Of a stretch of 10,485 bases of DNA, positions 1 through 7,066 are shown piece by piece. How positions within the stretch are numbered: position 1 is the first letter of the stretch; every line of letters starts with the position of its first letter. Below the pieces are notes generated by a model that saw only the letters and a program-made list of their open reading frames with translations, searched no databases and had not been told where the DNA came from. The translations under genes were made by a program, and so were the position numbers. Source of the stretch: Kiritimatiellia bacterium (GTDB lineage Bacteria; Verrucomicrobiota; Kiritimatiellia; RFP12; UBA1067); assembly GCA_017959645.1 (NCBI GenBank), contig JAGDAE010000240.1, positions 1 through 10,485 of the forward strand, written 5' to 3'.

Positions 1-4
1 GCCG

Positions 5-1576
5 ATGCCGAATAATGCAGAGTCCGCCTGCGAAACCGCCGAGCTGCTCGCCCCGGCTGGGGATTTCGTCACCGCGCTCGCCGCCTTCGACGCCGGCGCG
101 GACGCGGTCTATTGCGGAATGTCGGGATTTTCGGCGCGGGCGTTCGCGAAGAATTTTTCGCTGGAAGATCTCGTCAACACCGTAGCCTTCGCGCGAAAGA
201 ACTCGAAGAAGGTATATGTCGCGTTCAACACGCTGGTCGACGAGGACATGCTCGACGCGGCGATAAGGGAGTTGGCGGCGATCGACGAAATCGGACCGGA
301 CGCGCTGATCGTGCAGGATATCGGAATCGCCTCGATCGTGCGCGAGAACTTTCCGTCGCTCGCTCTGCATGCTTCGACCCAGATGGTTGCACACAACCTC
401 GAGGGCGTTCTCGCGCTCGGCGATTTTGGATTCCGGCGCGTAGTACTCGCGCGGGAGCTTTCGCTCGGGGAAATAGCTTCGATCACGAAGCGTTGCCGAG
501 GAATCGAAATCGAATGTTTCATACACGGCGCACTGTGCTATTCGGTGTCGGGGTTGTGCCTTTTCTCGGCGATGGAGAAGGGCCGCAGCGGAAACCGCGG
601 AAAGTGCGCTTATTGCTGCCGCATGCCGTACCGTGCGCCGTCGGGCGGCGACATTTTCGCGTTCTCTATGAAAGATCTGCGTCTCGGAGAAGATGCGCGC
701 AGGCTTGCCGAAGCCGGCGTGAAATCGTTGAAGATCGAAGGACGCATGAAAAGCTCCGTCTACGTCGCGAGCGTCGTGAAGCACTATCGCGACATTCTCG
801 ACGGGAAGGAACCGTCGGTTTCGGTCGCGGATCTCGAAACCGTCTTTTCGCGCCGCACGACGAAGTTCCATTTCGGCGGCAAGCCGGCGCAGAGCGTTCT
901 GGATACCGAAAATCCTGGGCATCTGGGAACGCCAATCGGCAAAGTCAAGCGCATCGCGAAAGATCGCGAGGGACGCGGCTGGCTGCGTTTCCACACGTCC
1001 CGCGCGCTCGAGAAGCACGATGGAATACAGTTCGCCGCCCCTGACGGCGGAAAGCCGGTCGGGTTTGGGATCTCGGAGATGCGCATAGCCATGTCGCGCG
1101 ACTGCGTTTTCGAGGTCGCGGCCGGTTCCGACGTCGAACTGCTCGTGCCGGATTGCGAAGAGCTTGCGGCAGCGATCCGCGAAGGCGCAACCGTGTACTG
1201 CTCGATGTCCAACGCGGTGCGGCGCAGATTCCCCGCGCCGTCGTTCCGCCCGGGCGAATACGAGGGCGTTCGCACGCTTGATGTCAAGGTGGAGCTTCGG
1301 CGCGATCGCATCTCGGCGAACGGGATATCGCTCGAATGCTCGCTCGAGTACGCGAAGAATCCGGAGAAAACCCCGGATGCCGTCAGAAAGGCGTTTTCGC
1401 GGCTTGGCGGAACCGGATACCGGCTCGGTAAACTAGAGATTGAAGATCCGGAGCGGCTTTTTGTTCCGGCGAGTCTGCTTAACGAACTGCGTCGCCGGAT
1501 GGTGGCAAGGGCCGACGAAGAGCGCCGTCGCGCGAAATCGGAGAAAATCGAAAATGCGAAGAATCAAAATCCGTGA
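5..1576 (+). CDS. Peptidase U32 family protein (RlhA/TrhP-like), N-terminal and middle domains
   Basis: A 523-residue U32-family protein. Residues 13-260 form the U32 core: ELLAPAGD at 13-20, the family signature at 170-188 (ECFIHGALC..SGLCLFS), a cysteine cluster (Cys178, Cys185, Cys201, Cys204/205), and the SLKIEGRMKS segment at 241-250. Residues about 395-510 resemble the DUF3656-type end, finishing near VPASLLNELRRR. Although named peptidases, studied members such as E. coli RlhA and TrhP are RNA hydroxylation factors with iron-sulfur-type cysteines, so an RNA-modification role is as likely as proteolysis; the substrate here cannot be told. The start lies 4 bases from the window edge, so its ribosome binding site is not visible and a longer N-terminus is possible, though the core begins at the usual distance. 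Its end overlaps the next gene by 23 bases, and that gene looks like the missing C-terminal domain of longer family members. Family assignment is firm; function is inferred. Confidence 0.9.
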   Translation: MPNNAESACETAELLAPAGDFVTALAAFDAGADAVYCGMSGFSARAFAKNFSLEDLVNTVAFARKNSKKVYVAFNTLVDEDMLDAAIRELAAIDEIGPDALIVQDIGIASIVRENFPSLALHASTQMVAHNLEGVLALGDFGFRRVVLARELSLGEIASITKRCRGIEIECFIHGALCYSVSGLCLFSAMEKGRSGNRGKCAYCCRMPYRAPSGGDIFAFSMKDLRLGEDARRLAEAGVKSLKIEGRMKSSVYVASVVKHYRDILDGKEPSVSVADLETVFSRRTTKFHFGGKPAQSVLDTENPGHLGTPIGKVKRIAKDREGRGWLRFHTSRALEKHDGIQFAAPDGGKPVGFGISEMRIAMSRDCVFEVAAGSDVELLVPDCEELAAAIREGATVYCSMSNAVRRRFPAPSFRPGEYEGVRTLDVKVELRRDRISANGISLECSLEYAKNPEKTPDAVRKAFSRLGGTGYRLGKLEIEDPERLFVPASLLNELRRRMVARADEERRRAKSEKIENAKNQNP

Positions 1577-2108
1577 CGGGCAGCGAACGCCTCCTGGCGA
1601 GTGGGACGAGGTCATCGTCGCGATGGGCGAGGGCGGCGACCGCGTCGCGACACCGGTGTACACTCCGGAGCCGGAATACAATACTTTGCGCAACCGGGTG
1701 AAGGCGCTGATCCGGAAAGGATTCCGCAAATGGGAAGTCGGCGATTTGGCCGCTCTCAGGATGCTGAAATCGTTCGGAATCGACGATATCACCGCCGACT
1801 GGACCCTCTACGCGTTCAATTCCAGCGCGCTCGCGGCTTTGTCGAAACTCGGCGTGAAGCGTTTCGTGGCCAGTCCCGAGAATAGCCGGGAGAATCTGCG
1901 GTATTTCGCGGAGTCGGGCTATCCGGTGGAATTCCTTTCGCAGCAGTCGACGCCGCTTTTCATATCTCGCGTCAAGCCGGCGGAGCAGGAAGACTTTGCG
2001 GTATTCGAGCGCGACGGGCTGTATGTCACGACGCGCAAGACGCCGCGCGAATTTTTCGTGCCGTCGGGCGCCGACGAGCGCGTTGATCTGAGCTGGAGCC
2101 CGGAATGA
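1554..2108 (+). CDS. Detached C-terminal domain of a U32-family protein
   Basis: A 184-residue product starting at ATG 1554. The frame is open further upstream, but the ATG at 1554 has GGAG at 1540-1543 and gives a product that begins after the end of the preceding domain. The segment around 1755-1900, with ALRMLKSFGI, TLYAFNSSALAAL and a SPEN motif, resembles the C-terminal extension of long U32 proteins, where a chain alternates short strands with phrases like 'NxxNS..A...L..LG....SPE'. No U32 cysteine signature is present. It sits one frame (+1) from the preceding gene and overlaps it by 23 bases, so it is either a true gene split at a domain boundary or the result of a frameshift. It probably works as a partner of the upstream product. 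Its stop overlaps the lnt start in ATGA. The relationship to U32 proteins is recognised from memory of the family, not from a search. Confidence 0.7.
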   Translation: MRRIKIRDGQRTPPGEWDEVIVAMGEGGDRVATPVYTPEPEYNTLRNRVKALIRKGFRKWEVGDLAALRMLKSFGIDDITADWTLYAFNSSALAALSKLGVKRFVASPENSRENLRYFAESGYPVEFLSQQSTPLFISRVKPAEQEDFAVFERDGLYVTTRKTPREFFVPSGADERVDLSWSPE

Positions 2109-3694
2109 GCGGAACGATAGCGAAATTGGCGCGCGTTTTCTGGCTTATGCCGGGATTTCTGCTGTGGGCGTCGTTTCCGCCGATGGGCGAGAAGACCGAC
2201 GTCGTTTTCGCGCTCGCTCCGCTCGTGTGGCTTTCGCGCCGCGCAGACGTGAAAACCAGTATGCGCCGCTGGTTCGCCAACGGATTCCTGTTCTGGTTCG
2301 CGACGCTGTCGTGGATGCCGGCGATCGTAAAGAACGGCGGGCCGTGGCCGCTCGTGGCGCTCGGCTGGGCGGCGCTTTCGGCATACTGCGCCCTGTACTT
2401 CGCGGCTTACGGATGGCTCTCGGCCGGGTTTTGGGCGTTTGCGAAAACGCGCGGCTATGCGGTGCGGCTGGCGACGATATTCGTCGCAGAACCGGTTCTC
2501 TGGTGCGGACTTGAGCTGCTGCGCTCGCGGCTGTTCGGAGGCTTCGCGTGGAACCAGCTCGGCGTGGCGGCCGTCAATGCCGGATTCGGTTCGCCGGCGG
2601 CATTCGGAGGGGTGTATCTCTGTTCGGCGACGGTGTTTCTCATAAACGGCGCGATCGCCTCGATAGCGGAAAGGATGTGGAAGTGGGATGAAAGCGGCGG
2701 CTGGCCGAGATGGTCGCGTCCGGTCGAAACCGTGCTGCCGGTCGCGATCGCCGTGGCGGTGCACTGGTGTTCGTCAAAGCCGCTTCCGGAAATCGAAGGC
2801 GAGCCGCGTGTCGTCAAGACCGCTCTGCTTCAGCGGAATTTCCCCTGCGTGTTCCGCGAAAGGGAGGAGAATCCGGAGACGGTCTACCGCAAGCTCGCGG
2901 AAAACGTCGCGCCGTACCGTCCGGATCTGGTGGTGCTTTCGGAAAGCGCGCTTTGCGAATTCGGCGCGGTCGAGTCGCTGGCGTCTCGCCGGTTTGCGGC
3001 GGAACTGCTCGAGCGCACCGGCGCCAGAGGCGTGCTCGCCGGCGGCAGCCGCTCTGAAGACGGCGGGGAATACAATTCCGCCGCATTGTACTCCGCCGGT
3101 GCGTTTGAAGTGTACGACAAGGTCCATCTCGTGCCGTTCGGCGAGTACATACCCGGCGACAAGCTTTTCCCCGCGCTGCAGAAATTCGCGCCGGTCGGCA
3201 GCTGCACGCCGGGAAAGCTCAAGTGTCTCGATTTCGGCGGCGTGCGGCTCGGTGTCGCGATCTGCTACGAAGATACCGATTCCGCGCAGATGCGACGTCT
3301 GGCGGAAAAGGGCGCGGACATGTTCGTCTTCATTACCAACGACAGCTGGTTTTCGCGTTCGGTCGAGGCGGAACAGCATGCTTGGCAGGCGGTCGCGCGC
3401 GCTGTCGAAACCGGTCGCGGGATTGTGCGCGTCGGCAACTCCGGCGTCAGCGGAACGGTCTCGCCGGCGGGGGCGGCGACGTGGATCATGGACGGCGCGA
3501 GACCGCTCGTCGACGCGAAGGCGACAATGTTCGACGCATTGGAACTGCCCCCGGCGGAATCCGAACCGCGCCAGACCGTCTACACGCGGCTTGGCGACAA
3601 ACCTCTTTTCTGCGCTTTTCTGCTTCTCATAGCGGGCGCATTTTTGCTAAAATATAAAACCAATCATGAAAAACGAAGACAACTGTCCATGTAA
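2105..3694 (+). CDS. lnt: Apolipoprotein N-acyltransferase
   Basis: Transfers the third acyl chain from phospholipid to the N-terminal cysteine of lipoproteins in the inner membrane, the last step of lipoprotein maturation. The 529 residues are close to the family length. About seven hydrophobic segments cover residues 8-222 and one more lies near 500-516. Between them is the periplasmic nitrilase-like domain (about 236-480). The catalytic triad is readable: Glu280 in VVLSESAL, Lys339 in VYDKVHLVPFGEYIP, and Cys387 in VAICYED. The GEYIP and NDSWF motifs and the GRGIVRVGNSG segment are also family hallmarks. The start overlaps the previous stop as ATGA, with GGAG at 2095-2098 six bases upstream. 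The 3' end overlaps the next gene by 29 bases, and a promoter for that gene lies inside the last lnt codons. Nothing in the sequence suggests inactivation. Confidence 0.96.
   Translation: MSGTIAKLARVFWLMPGFLLWASFPPMGEKTDVVFALAPLVWLSRRADVKTSMRRWFANGFLFWFATLSWMPAIVKNGGPWPLVALGWAALSAYCALYFAAYGWLSAGFWAFAKTRGYAVRLATIFVAEPVLWCGLELLRSRLFGGFAWNQLGVAAVNAGFGSPAAFGGVYLCSATVFLINGAIASIAERMWKWDESGGWPRWSRPVETVLPVAIAVAVHWCSSKPLPEIEGEPRVVKTALLQRNFPCVFREREENPETVYRKLAENVAPYRPDLVVLSESALCEFGAVESLASRRFAAELLERTGARGVLAGGSRSEDGGEYNSAALYSAGAFEVYDKVHLVPFGEYIPGDKLFPALQKFAPVGSCTPGKLKCLDFGGVRLGVAICYEDTDSAQMRRLAEKGADMFVFITNDSWFSRSVEAEQHAWQAVARAVETGRGIVRVGNSGVSGTVSPAGAATWIMDGARPLVDAKATMFDALELPPAESEPRQTVYTRLGDKPLFCAFLLLIAGAFLLKYKTNHEKRRQLSM
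3645..3658 (+). promoter_or_regulatory. Predicted extended -10 promoter for the YchJ-like gene
   Basis: Inside the end of lnt is an AT-rich island, with TGCTAAAAT at 3645-3653 (extended -10) overlapping TATAAA at 3653-3658. The ATG at 3666 is 12 or 7 bases downstream, so transcription would begin a few bases before or at the start codon. No Shine-Dalgarno sequence precedes the ATG and no clear -35 box is seen. It matches the stronger boxes before dnaB and rarA. Confidence 0.5.
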
Positions 3695-4169
3695 CAGCGG
3701 CAAAACCTTTGGAGAATGCTGCGGACCGGTCATCGCCGGGGAAGTCAAGGCCGAAACCGCCGAGGCGCTCATGCGCGCGCGCTATTCGTCCTACGTGTCC
3801 GGCGACATCGGTTTTCTGAAGACCAACTCCGTCAAAGCGACGCAGGAAGAATTCGACGAAGCGGCCTCCCGCGCGTGGAGCAAGAATTCGCGCTGGCATG
3901 GGCTCGAGATCATCTCGACGACTGGCGGCGGGAAGGGCGATAAAGACGGAACGGTCGAGTTCCGCGCAACCTACACCGCCGGCGGCGAATTCTGCAACCA
4001 TCACGAGGTTTCGCAGTTCGTGAAGGAGAAGGACGGCTGGAAGTTCGTCGACGGCGAGCTTGTCGGCGAGACCCCGGTCGTGCGCGAAGAGCCGAAAGTC
4101 GGGCGCAACGATCCATGCCCGTGCGGAAGCGGGAAGAAGTACAAAAAGTGCTGCGGCGCGGGAAAATGA
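3666..4169 (+). CDS. YchJ-like protein with two SEC-C zinc motifs
   Basis: A 167-residue protein with the YchJ family layout. An N-terminal SEC-C motif (Cys7, Cys9, Cys18, Cys19 in CPCNSGKTFGECCG) is followed by the central domain with TAEALMRARYSSYVSGD, and a second SEC-C motif closes the protein (Cys151, Cys153, Cys162, Cys163 in CPCGSGKKYKKCCG). SEC-C motifs bind zinc and, in SecA, help contact SecB and ribosomes. The role of YchJ itself is not established, so no function is assigned. The start has no ribosome binding site but lies directly behind a predicted promoter, which suggests translation from an almost leaderless message. It overlaps the end of lnt by 29 bases in another frame, and its stop overlaps the next start as ATGA. 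Conserved residues begin within the first 10 codons, so a later start is ruled out. Confidence 0.9.
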   Translation: MKNEDNCPCNSGKTFGECCGPVIAGEVKAETAEALMRARYSSYVSGDIGFLKTNSVKATQEEFDEAASRAWSKNSRWHGLEIISTTGGGKGDKDGTVEFRATYTAGGEFCNHHEVSQFVKEKDGWKFVDGELVGETPVVREEPKVGRNDPCPCGSGKKYKKCCGAGK

Positions 4170-4822
4170 AGGCGGGCGCGTTTCTCTTCGATCTCGACGG
4201 GACGCTGGTCGACACCGAAGCGGCGTGGACGCGGGCGATCGTCGAGTTTGTCCGTTCGCGCGGAGCGGAGACGATGTTCGAAGAGATTCTGCCGGCCGTG
4301 GTCGGTAGGAACTGGATAGACATCGACGAGGAGATTCACCGCAGGTTCCCCGTGCTCGGCAAGGCCGACCCAATGCGCGACGCGGTCGAGCTTCGCGGGT
4401 TTTACGATCGCATAGCGACCGATCCGGAGTCGATGGTGATCGGAAGCTCGGTCGAATTTTTCAAAAAGGCGAGCGCGCTCGCTCCGTGCGCCATTGTATC
4501 CGGTTCGCCCCACGACGACGTCGTTGCCGCCGCCAGGCTCTGCGGGATAGAAGACAGGGTGGCGCTTGTTCTTGGCGCCGGCGAATACGCCGCGGGCAAA
4601 CCCAGCCCGAGCGGATATCTCAAAGCGGCGGAACTTCTGTCGGTTCCGCCGCGGGATTGCGTCGTCGTCGAAGATTCGACGGTCGGCGTGAAAGCCGGCG
4701 TCGATGCGGGCATGCAGGTTGTCGCTCTCGACCGCGCCTCGCTCGTGAAGCAGACTTTCGAAGGGCAGCGCTGGCTCGTCAGGGATCTTTCGGAGATCGA
4801 TTTCGAAAAGGAGTTTTCGTGA
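4166..4822 (+). CDS. HAD-superfamily phosphatase, beta-phosphoglucomutase-like subfamily
   Basis: A 218-residue soluble haloacid dehalogenase-fold enzyme. Motif I is FDLDGTLVDT with nucleophile Asp9 and acid/base Asp11. An alpha-helical cap follows (about 17-90). Motif II is IVSGS at 110-114, motif III Lys145 in GKPSPSGYL, and motif IV Glu169-Asp170 in VVVEDSTVGVKAG. This arrangement fits phosphoglycolate phosphatases, sugar-phosphate phosphatases and beta-phosphoglucomutases; the substrate cannot be read from the sequence. The start at 4166 was chosen over the frame's earlier start because motif I then sits at the usual distance and the gene joins the preceding stop in ATGA. The upstream ribosome site is weak, so translation is probably coupled to the YchJ-like gene. 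It ends in a GTGA overlap with the next gene. Confidence 0.9.
   Translation: MKAGAFLFDLDGTLVDTEAAWTRAIVEFVRSRGAETMFEEILPAVVGRNWIDIDEEIHRRFPVLGKADPMRDAVELRGFYDRIATDPESMVIGSSVEFFKKASALAPCAIVSGSPHDDVVAAARLCGIEDRVALVLGAGEYAAGKPSPSGYLKAAELLSVPPRDCVVVEDSTVGVKAGVDAGMQVVALDRASLVKQTFEGQRWLVRDLSEIDFEKEFS
4806..4813 (+). promoter_or_regulatory. Ribosome binding site that fixes a GTG start
   Basis: AAAAGGAG at 4806-4813 ends five bases before GTG 4819. Together with the GTGA overlap it decides the start of the next gene, whose frame is open far upstream. Confidence 0.7.
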
Positions 4823-5358
4823 GCTCCAATCCCGATTTCGACCGCTGGTACGCCGCCAGAAAGACGCGCATCGTGCTCTCGCCGACGCACCGGCTCGAGA
4901 CGTTCGGCAACACGCTCGTCAACTATCATCTGATTTCGGAACTGGACGACTGCCCCGGCAAGGTAAGAATACGCGAAGGACGGCTTGAAGCGCACCGCCC
5001 GCTGGTGCTGACGCCTGATTTCTCGGATATCACCACCGAGGGGCTCGGCGACGACGCCAGGGAGTATCTGCGCTTCCTAAAAGAGAACGAGAGGAATCTG
5101 CGCATACTGCGCTACGGCTACCATCTCAAGAGCGACAACTATTCCGAGCAGGTGGTGACCGACTCCGTCGCGGTCGTGACCGAACGGGTTAAGACCGCTG
5201 TGCGCGGATCGAACGACGGATTCGCCGCCGTGCTTCAGGGGGTGGATGATCCGTGGGATGTGGCGCTGGTGGAGCTGTGGCTGCACGAGGTGAGGCGCAG
5301 CGCCGGCAAGAACATACGCGAGCTGGACATGAACGGACAGCTTTTCAACGAGGACTGA
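4819..5358 (+). CDS. Conserved-looking protein of unknown function upstream of parA
   Basis: A 179-residue soluble protein starting at GTG 4819. I do not recognise a named family with confidence. It is rich in charged residues, has no signal peptide or membrane segment, and has no zinc motif. Segments that look constrained are the N-terminal THRLETFGNTLVNYHLISEL, the basic strand KVRIREGRLEAHRP, a helix ending LKENERNLRILRYGYHL, and the C-terminal VLQGVDDPWDVALVELWLHE. I have an impression of similar hypothetical proteins in Planctomycetes and relatives, which I cannot verify. Codon usage matches its neighbours, so it is a real gene. It overlaps the HAD gene in GTGA with a good ribosome site, and parA follows after 3 bases, so it is co-transcribed with parA. 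A link to chromosome segregation is possible only by position. Confidence 0.8.
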   Translation: MSSNPDFDRWYAARKTRIVLSPTHRLETFGNTLVNYHLISELDDCPGKVRIREGRLEAHRPLVLTPDFSDITTEGLGDDAREYLRFLKENERNLRILRYGYHLKSDNYSEQVVTDSVAVVTERVKTAVRGSNDGFAAVLQGVDDPWDVALVELWLHEVRRSAGKNIRELDMNGQLFNED

Positions 5359-5361
5359 AAG

Positions 5362-6219
5362 ATGGAACGCAGAACCAAGACGATAGCGATCGCCAACCAG
5401 AAGGGCGGCGTGGGGAAGACGACGACGGTGGTCAATCTGGCGGCGGCGCTGTCCGCGCGCCACCGCACGGTGCTGGTGGTCGATCTCGACCCGCAGGCGC
5501 ACGCCACGCTCGGGCTGGGGCTCGAAAAACAGGACGGAGTTTCGATATATCCGGTGCTGACCGGTGCGAAGCCGGTAGCCGACGTGATCCAGCCGACGAA
5601 ATGGCAGAACTTGAACGTGATTCCGTCCGAAGTCGATCTCGCGGGGGCGGAGCTCGAATTCGGCGCTCGCGAAGACCGGCTGGAGATGATCAGGAACGCG
5701 CTCGCGCCGGTGCGCGAGTCGGGCGCGTTCGACTACATAATCCTCGACTGTCCGCCGTCGCTCGGAATCGTCATGACCAGTTCGCTGGTCGCTGCCGACG
5801 GCGTGCTCATACCGATCCAGGCGGAATTTCTCGCAATGGACGGGCTTGCGCTGATAACCGGTTCGATCGAGCGCATCCGCGCCTCGGCGAACCCTGTGCT
5901 CGAGCTGAACGGAATCGTATTTACGATGGTGAACACCGTCGCCCGTCTCACTCAGGATGTGATGGCGGAGGTGAGAAAGCATTTCGGCGAGAAAGTATAC
6001 GAGACCACGATACCCAGAAACGTCCGCGTTTCCGAGGCGCCGTCGATGGGCGTGCCGGTGGTGTTTCTGGATCCGCGCTCGAAGGGAGCCGAAAGCTACC
6101 GTGCGTTCGCATGGGAATTCATGGCGAAAAACCCCACGAGATACCAGATTGAAGATAAGCGTGATAGTGCCGTGCCTGAAGAACGAGGAACTCCTCCCGC
6201 AGGCGCTGGAATCGGTTGA
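5362..6219 (+). CDS. parA: ParA/Soj-type chromosome partitioning ATPase
   Basis: A 285-residue member of the deviant-Walker ParA/MinD ATPases, which dimerise on ATP, bind nucleoid DNA and are stimulated by ParB. The deviant Walker A is KGGVGKTT at 14-21, Walker A' is VLVVDLDPQ at 37-45, and Walker B is YIILDCPPS at 125-133. The PRNVRVSEAPS segment at 218-228 and GAESYRAFAWE at 242-252 match chromosomal Soj proteins rather than plasmid ParAs with an N-terminal DNA-binding domain. Usual length is about 250-265; here about 25 extra residues after position 258 are encoded in the region that also starts the next gene in another frame, so the tail is unlikely to be conserved. No parB or smc follows, which is unusual for a chromosomal parA. 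The start is three bases after the previous stop. Confidence 0.93.
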   Translation: MERRTKTIAIANQKGGVGKTTTVVNLAAALSARHRTVLVVDLDPQAHATLGLGLEKQDGVSIYPVLTGAKPVADVIQPTKWQNLNVIPSEVDLAGAELEFGAREDRLEMIRNALAPVRESGAFDYIILDCPPSLGIVMTSSLVAADGVLIPIQAEFLAMDGLALITGSIERIRASANPVLELNGIVFTMVNTVARLTQDVMAEVRKHFGEKVYETTIPRNVRVSEAPSMGVPVVFLDPRSKGAESYRAFAWEFMAKNPTRYQIEDKRDSAVPEERGTPPAGAGIG

Positions 6220-7066
6220 GGCGGCGGCGGCCGGTCTCGACGTCGAGACGCTGGTGGTCGAAGACACCAAGCGCAAGGGTCCTTCGTGGGCGCGCAACCG
6301 GGCGCTCGACAAGGCGACGGGCGACTACGTGTTTTTCTGCGACGCCGACGACACGGTGGAAAAGGACTTTTTCCGCCTTCCGATGCAGACGATGGAGAAA
6401 GACTGCTCCGACGTCTGCATGTTCTCTTTCCGCGGCTGCCCGCGTTTCGAAACCGGAGTCGTCGACGGCAACGGCGCCGTACGCGAAAAATATCTGCCGG
6501 CGTTCTTCGGCGTGTCGTTCGACGACGTCAGGCGCTGGAACCGGGGCGGCAAGCTGCTTGCACGCCAGATGCCCGGAATGGTGTGGCGCTGCGCGTACCG
6601 GCGCGAGCTTCTGGAGAAGAACGCCATACGCTTCGACGAGAAGATGCCGTTCTGGGAGGGGTCGGCGTTCATTTCCGAATGCATGGCTTTTGCGAAGCGC
6701 GTCTCGGCGATTCCCGACCGTCTCTACGGCTACCGCCACCATCAGCTCGGCGAATCGCTGGCGGCGCGGGCGGGGGAAATCCGGCGCTGGGACCATAATT
6801 TCCACGCCCACGCCTTTCGGTTGCGGCTCAACGAGCGCACCGGCGGCGAAATATGGAAGTACTGCGAGGCGAGTCCGGTGCTCTCGGCGATTTCGATGTC
6901 GAGGACGTGGCACCGTCTGCGGCTCGCCAGATGGCAGTATCTGGACGAGCTCGGCGATCTGCTTTCAGACGAACTCGCCGCCGATTCCCTCGCGCGCTTT
7001 CCGGTTTCGTGGATATGCCATCCGCTGGTAGCGCTCTCGGTTGCCTGCCTGAGGAGGCGGTTTTGA
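6149..7066 (+). CDS. Family 2 glycosyltransferase
   Basis: A 305-residue GT-A fold glycosyltransferase if begun at TTG 6149, which gives the typical opening KISVIVPCLKNEE. An in-frame GTG at 6101 would add 16 unlikely residues. The nucleotide-binding strand is VETLVVED (32-39), ARNRALDKATGDYVFF precedes the DADD metal-binding motif at 65-68, and the MVWRCAYRRELL region resembles the acceptor part of lipopolysaccharide or capsule glycosyltransferases. The C-terminus is basic and hydrophobic, possibly membrane-associated. Sugar donor and acceptor are unknown. It overlaps the parA reading frame by 71 bases, more than any other pair here, and its ribosome site is weak. TTG 6149 itself overlaps an out-of-frame TGA as TTGA, the linkage style seen elsewhere in the cluster. 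It ends in a TTGA overlap with a second glycosyltransferase, implying a paired role in surface glycan synthesis. Confidence 0.85.
   Translation: MKISVIVPCLKNEELLPQALESVEAAAAGLDVETLVVEDTKRKGPSWARNRALDKATGDYVFFCDADDTVEKDFFRLPMQTMEKDCSDVCMFSFRGCPRFETGVVDGNGAVREKYLPAFFGVSFDDVRRWNRGGKLLARQMPGMVWRCAYRRELLEKNAIRFDEKMPFWEGSAFISECMAFAKRVSAIPDRLYGYRHHQLGESLAARAGEIRRWDHNFHAHAFRLRLNERTGGEIWKYCEASPVLSAISMSRTWHRLRLARWQYLDELGDLLSDELAADSLARFPVSWICHPLVALSVACLRRRF
7051..7057 (+). promoter_or_regulatory. Strong Shine-Dalgarno deciding a TTG start
   Basis: GAGGAGG ends five bases before TTG 7063. It selects this start over the much earlier in-frame codons and fits the conserved RISVVITTRNEE opening. Confidence 0.75.

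Noticed and set aside
1919..2764. Minus-strand open frame of 281 codons opposite lnt
   Set aside because: Low-complexity Arg/Glu/Pro-rich translation with no recognisable motif, lying opposite a certain gene.
5077..6312. Long minus-strand open frame of 411 codons opposite parA
   Set aside because: It mirrors the codon pattern of parA and its neighbour, is rich in Arg and His, and shows no domain. Long antisense frames are expected in GC-rich coding DNA.
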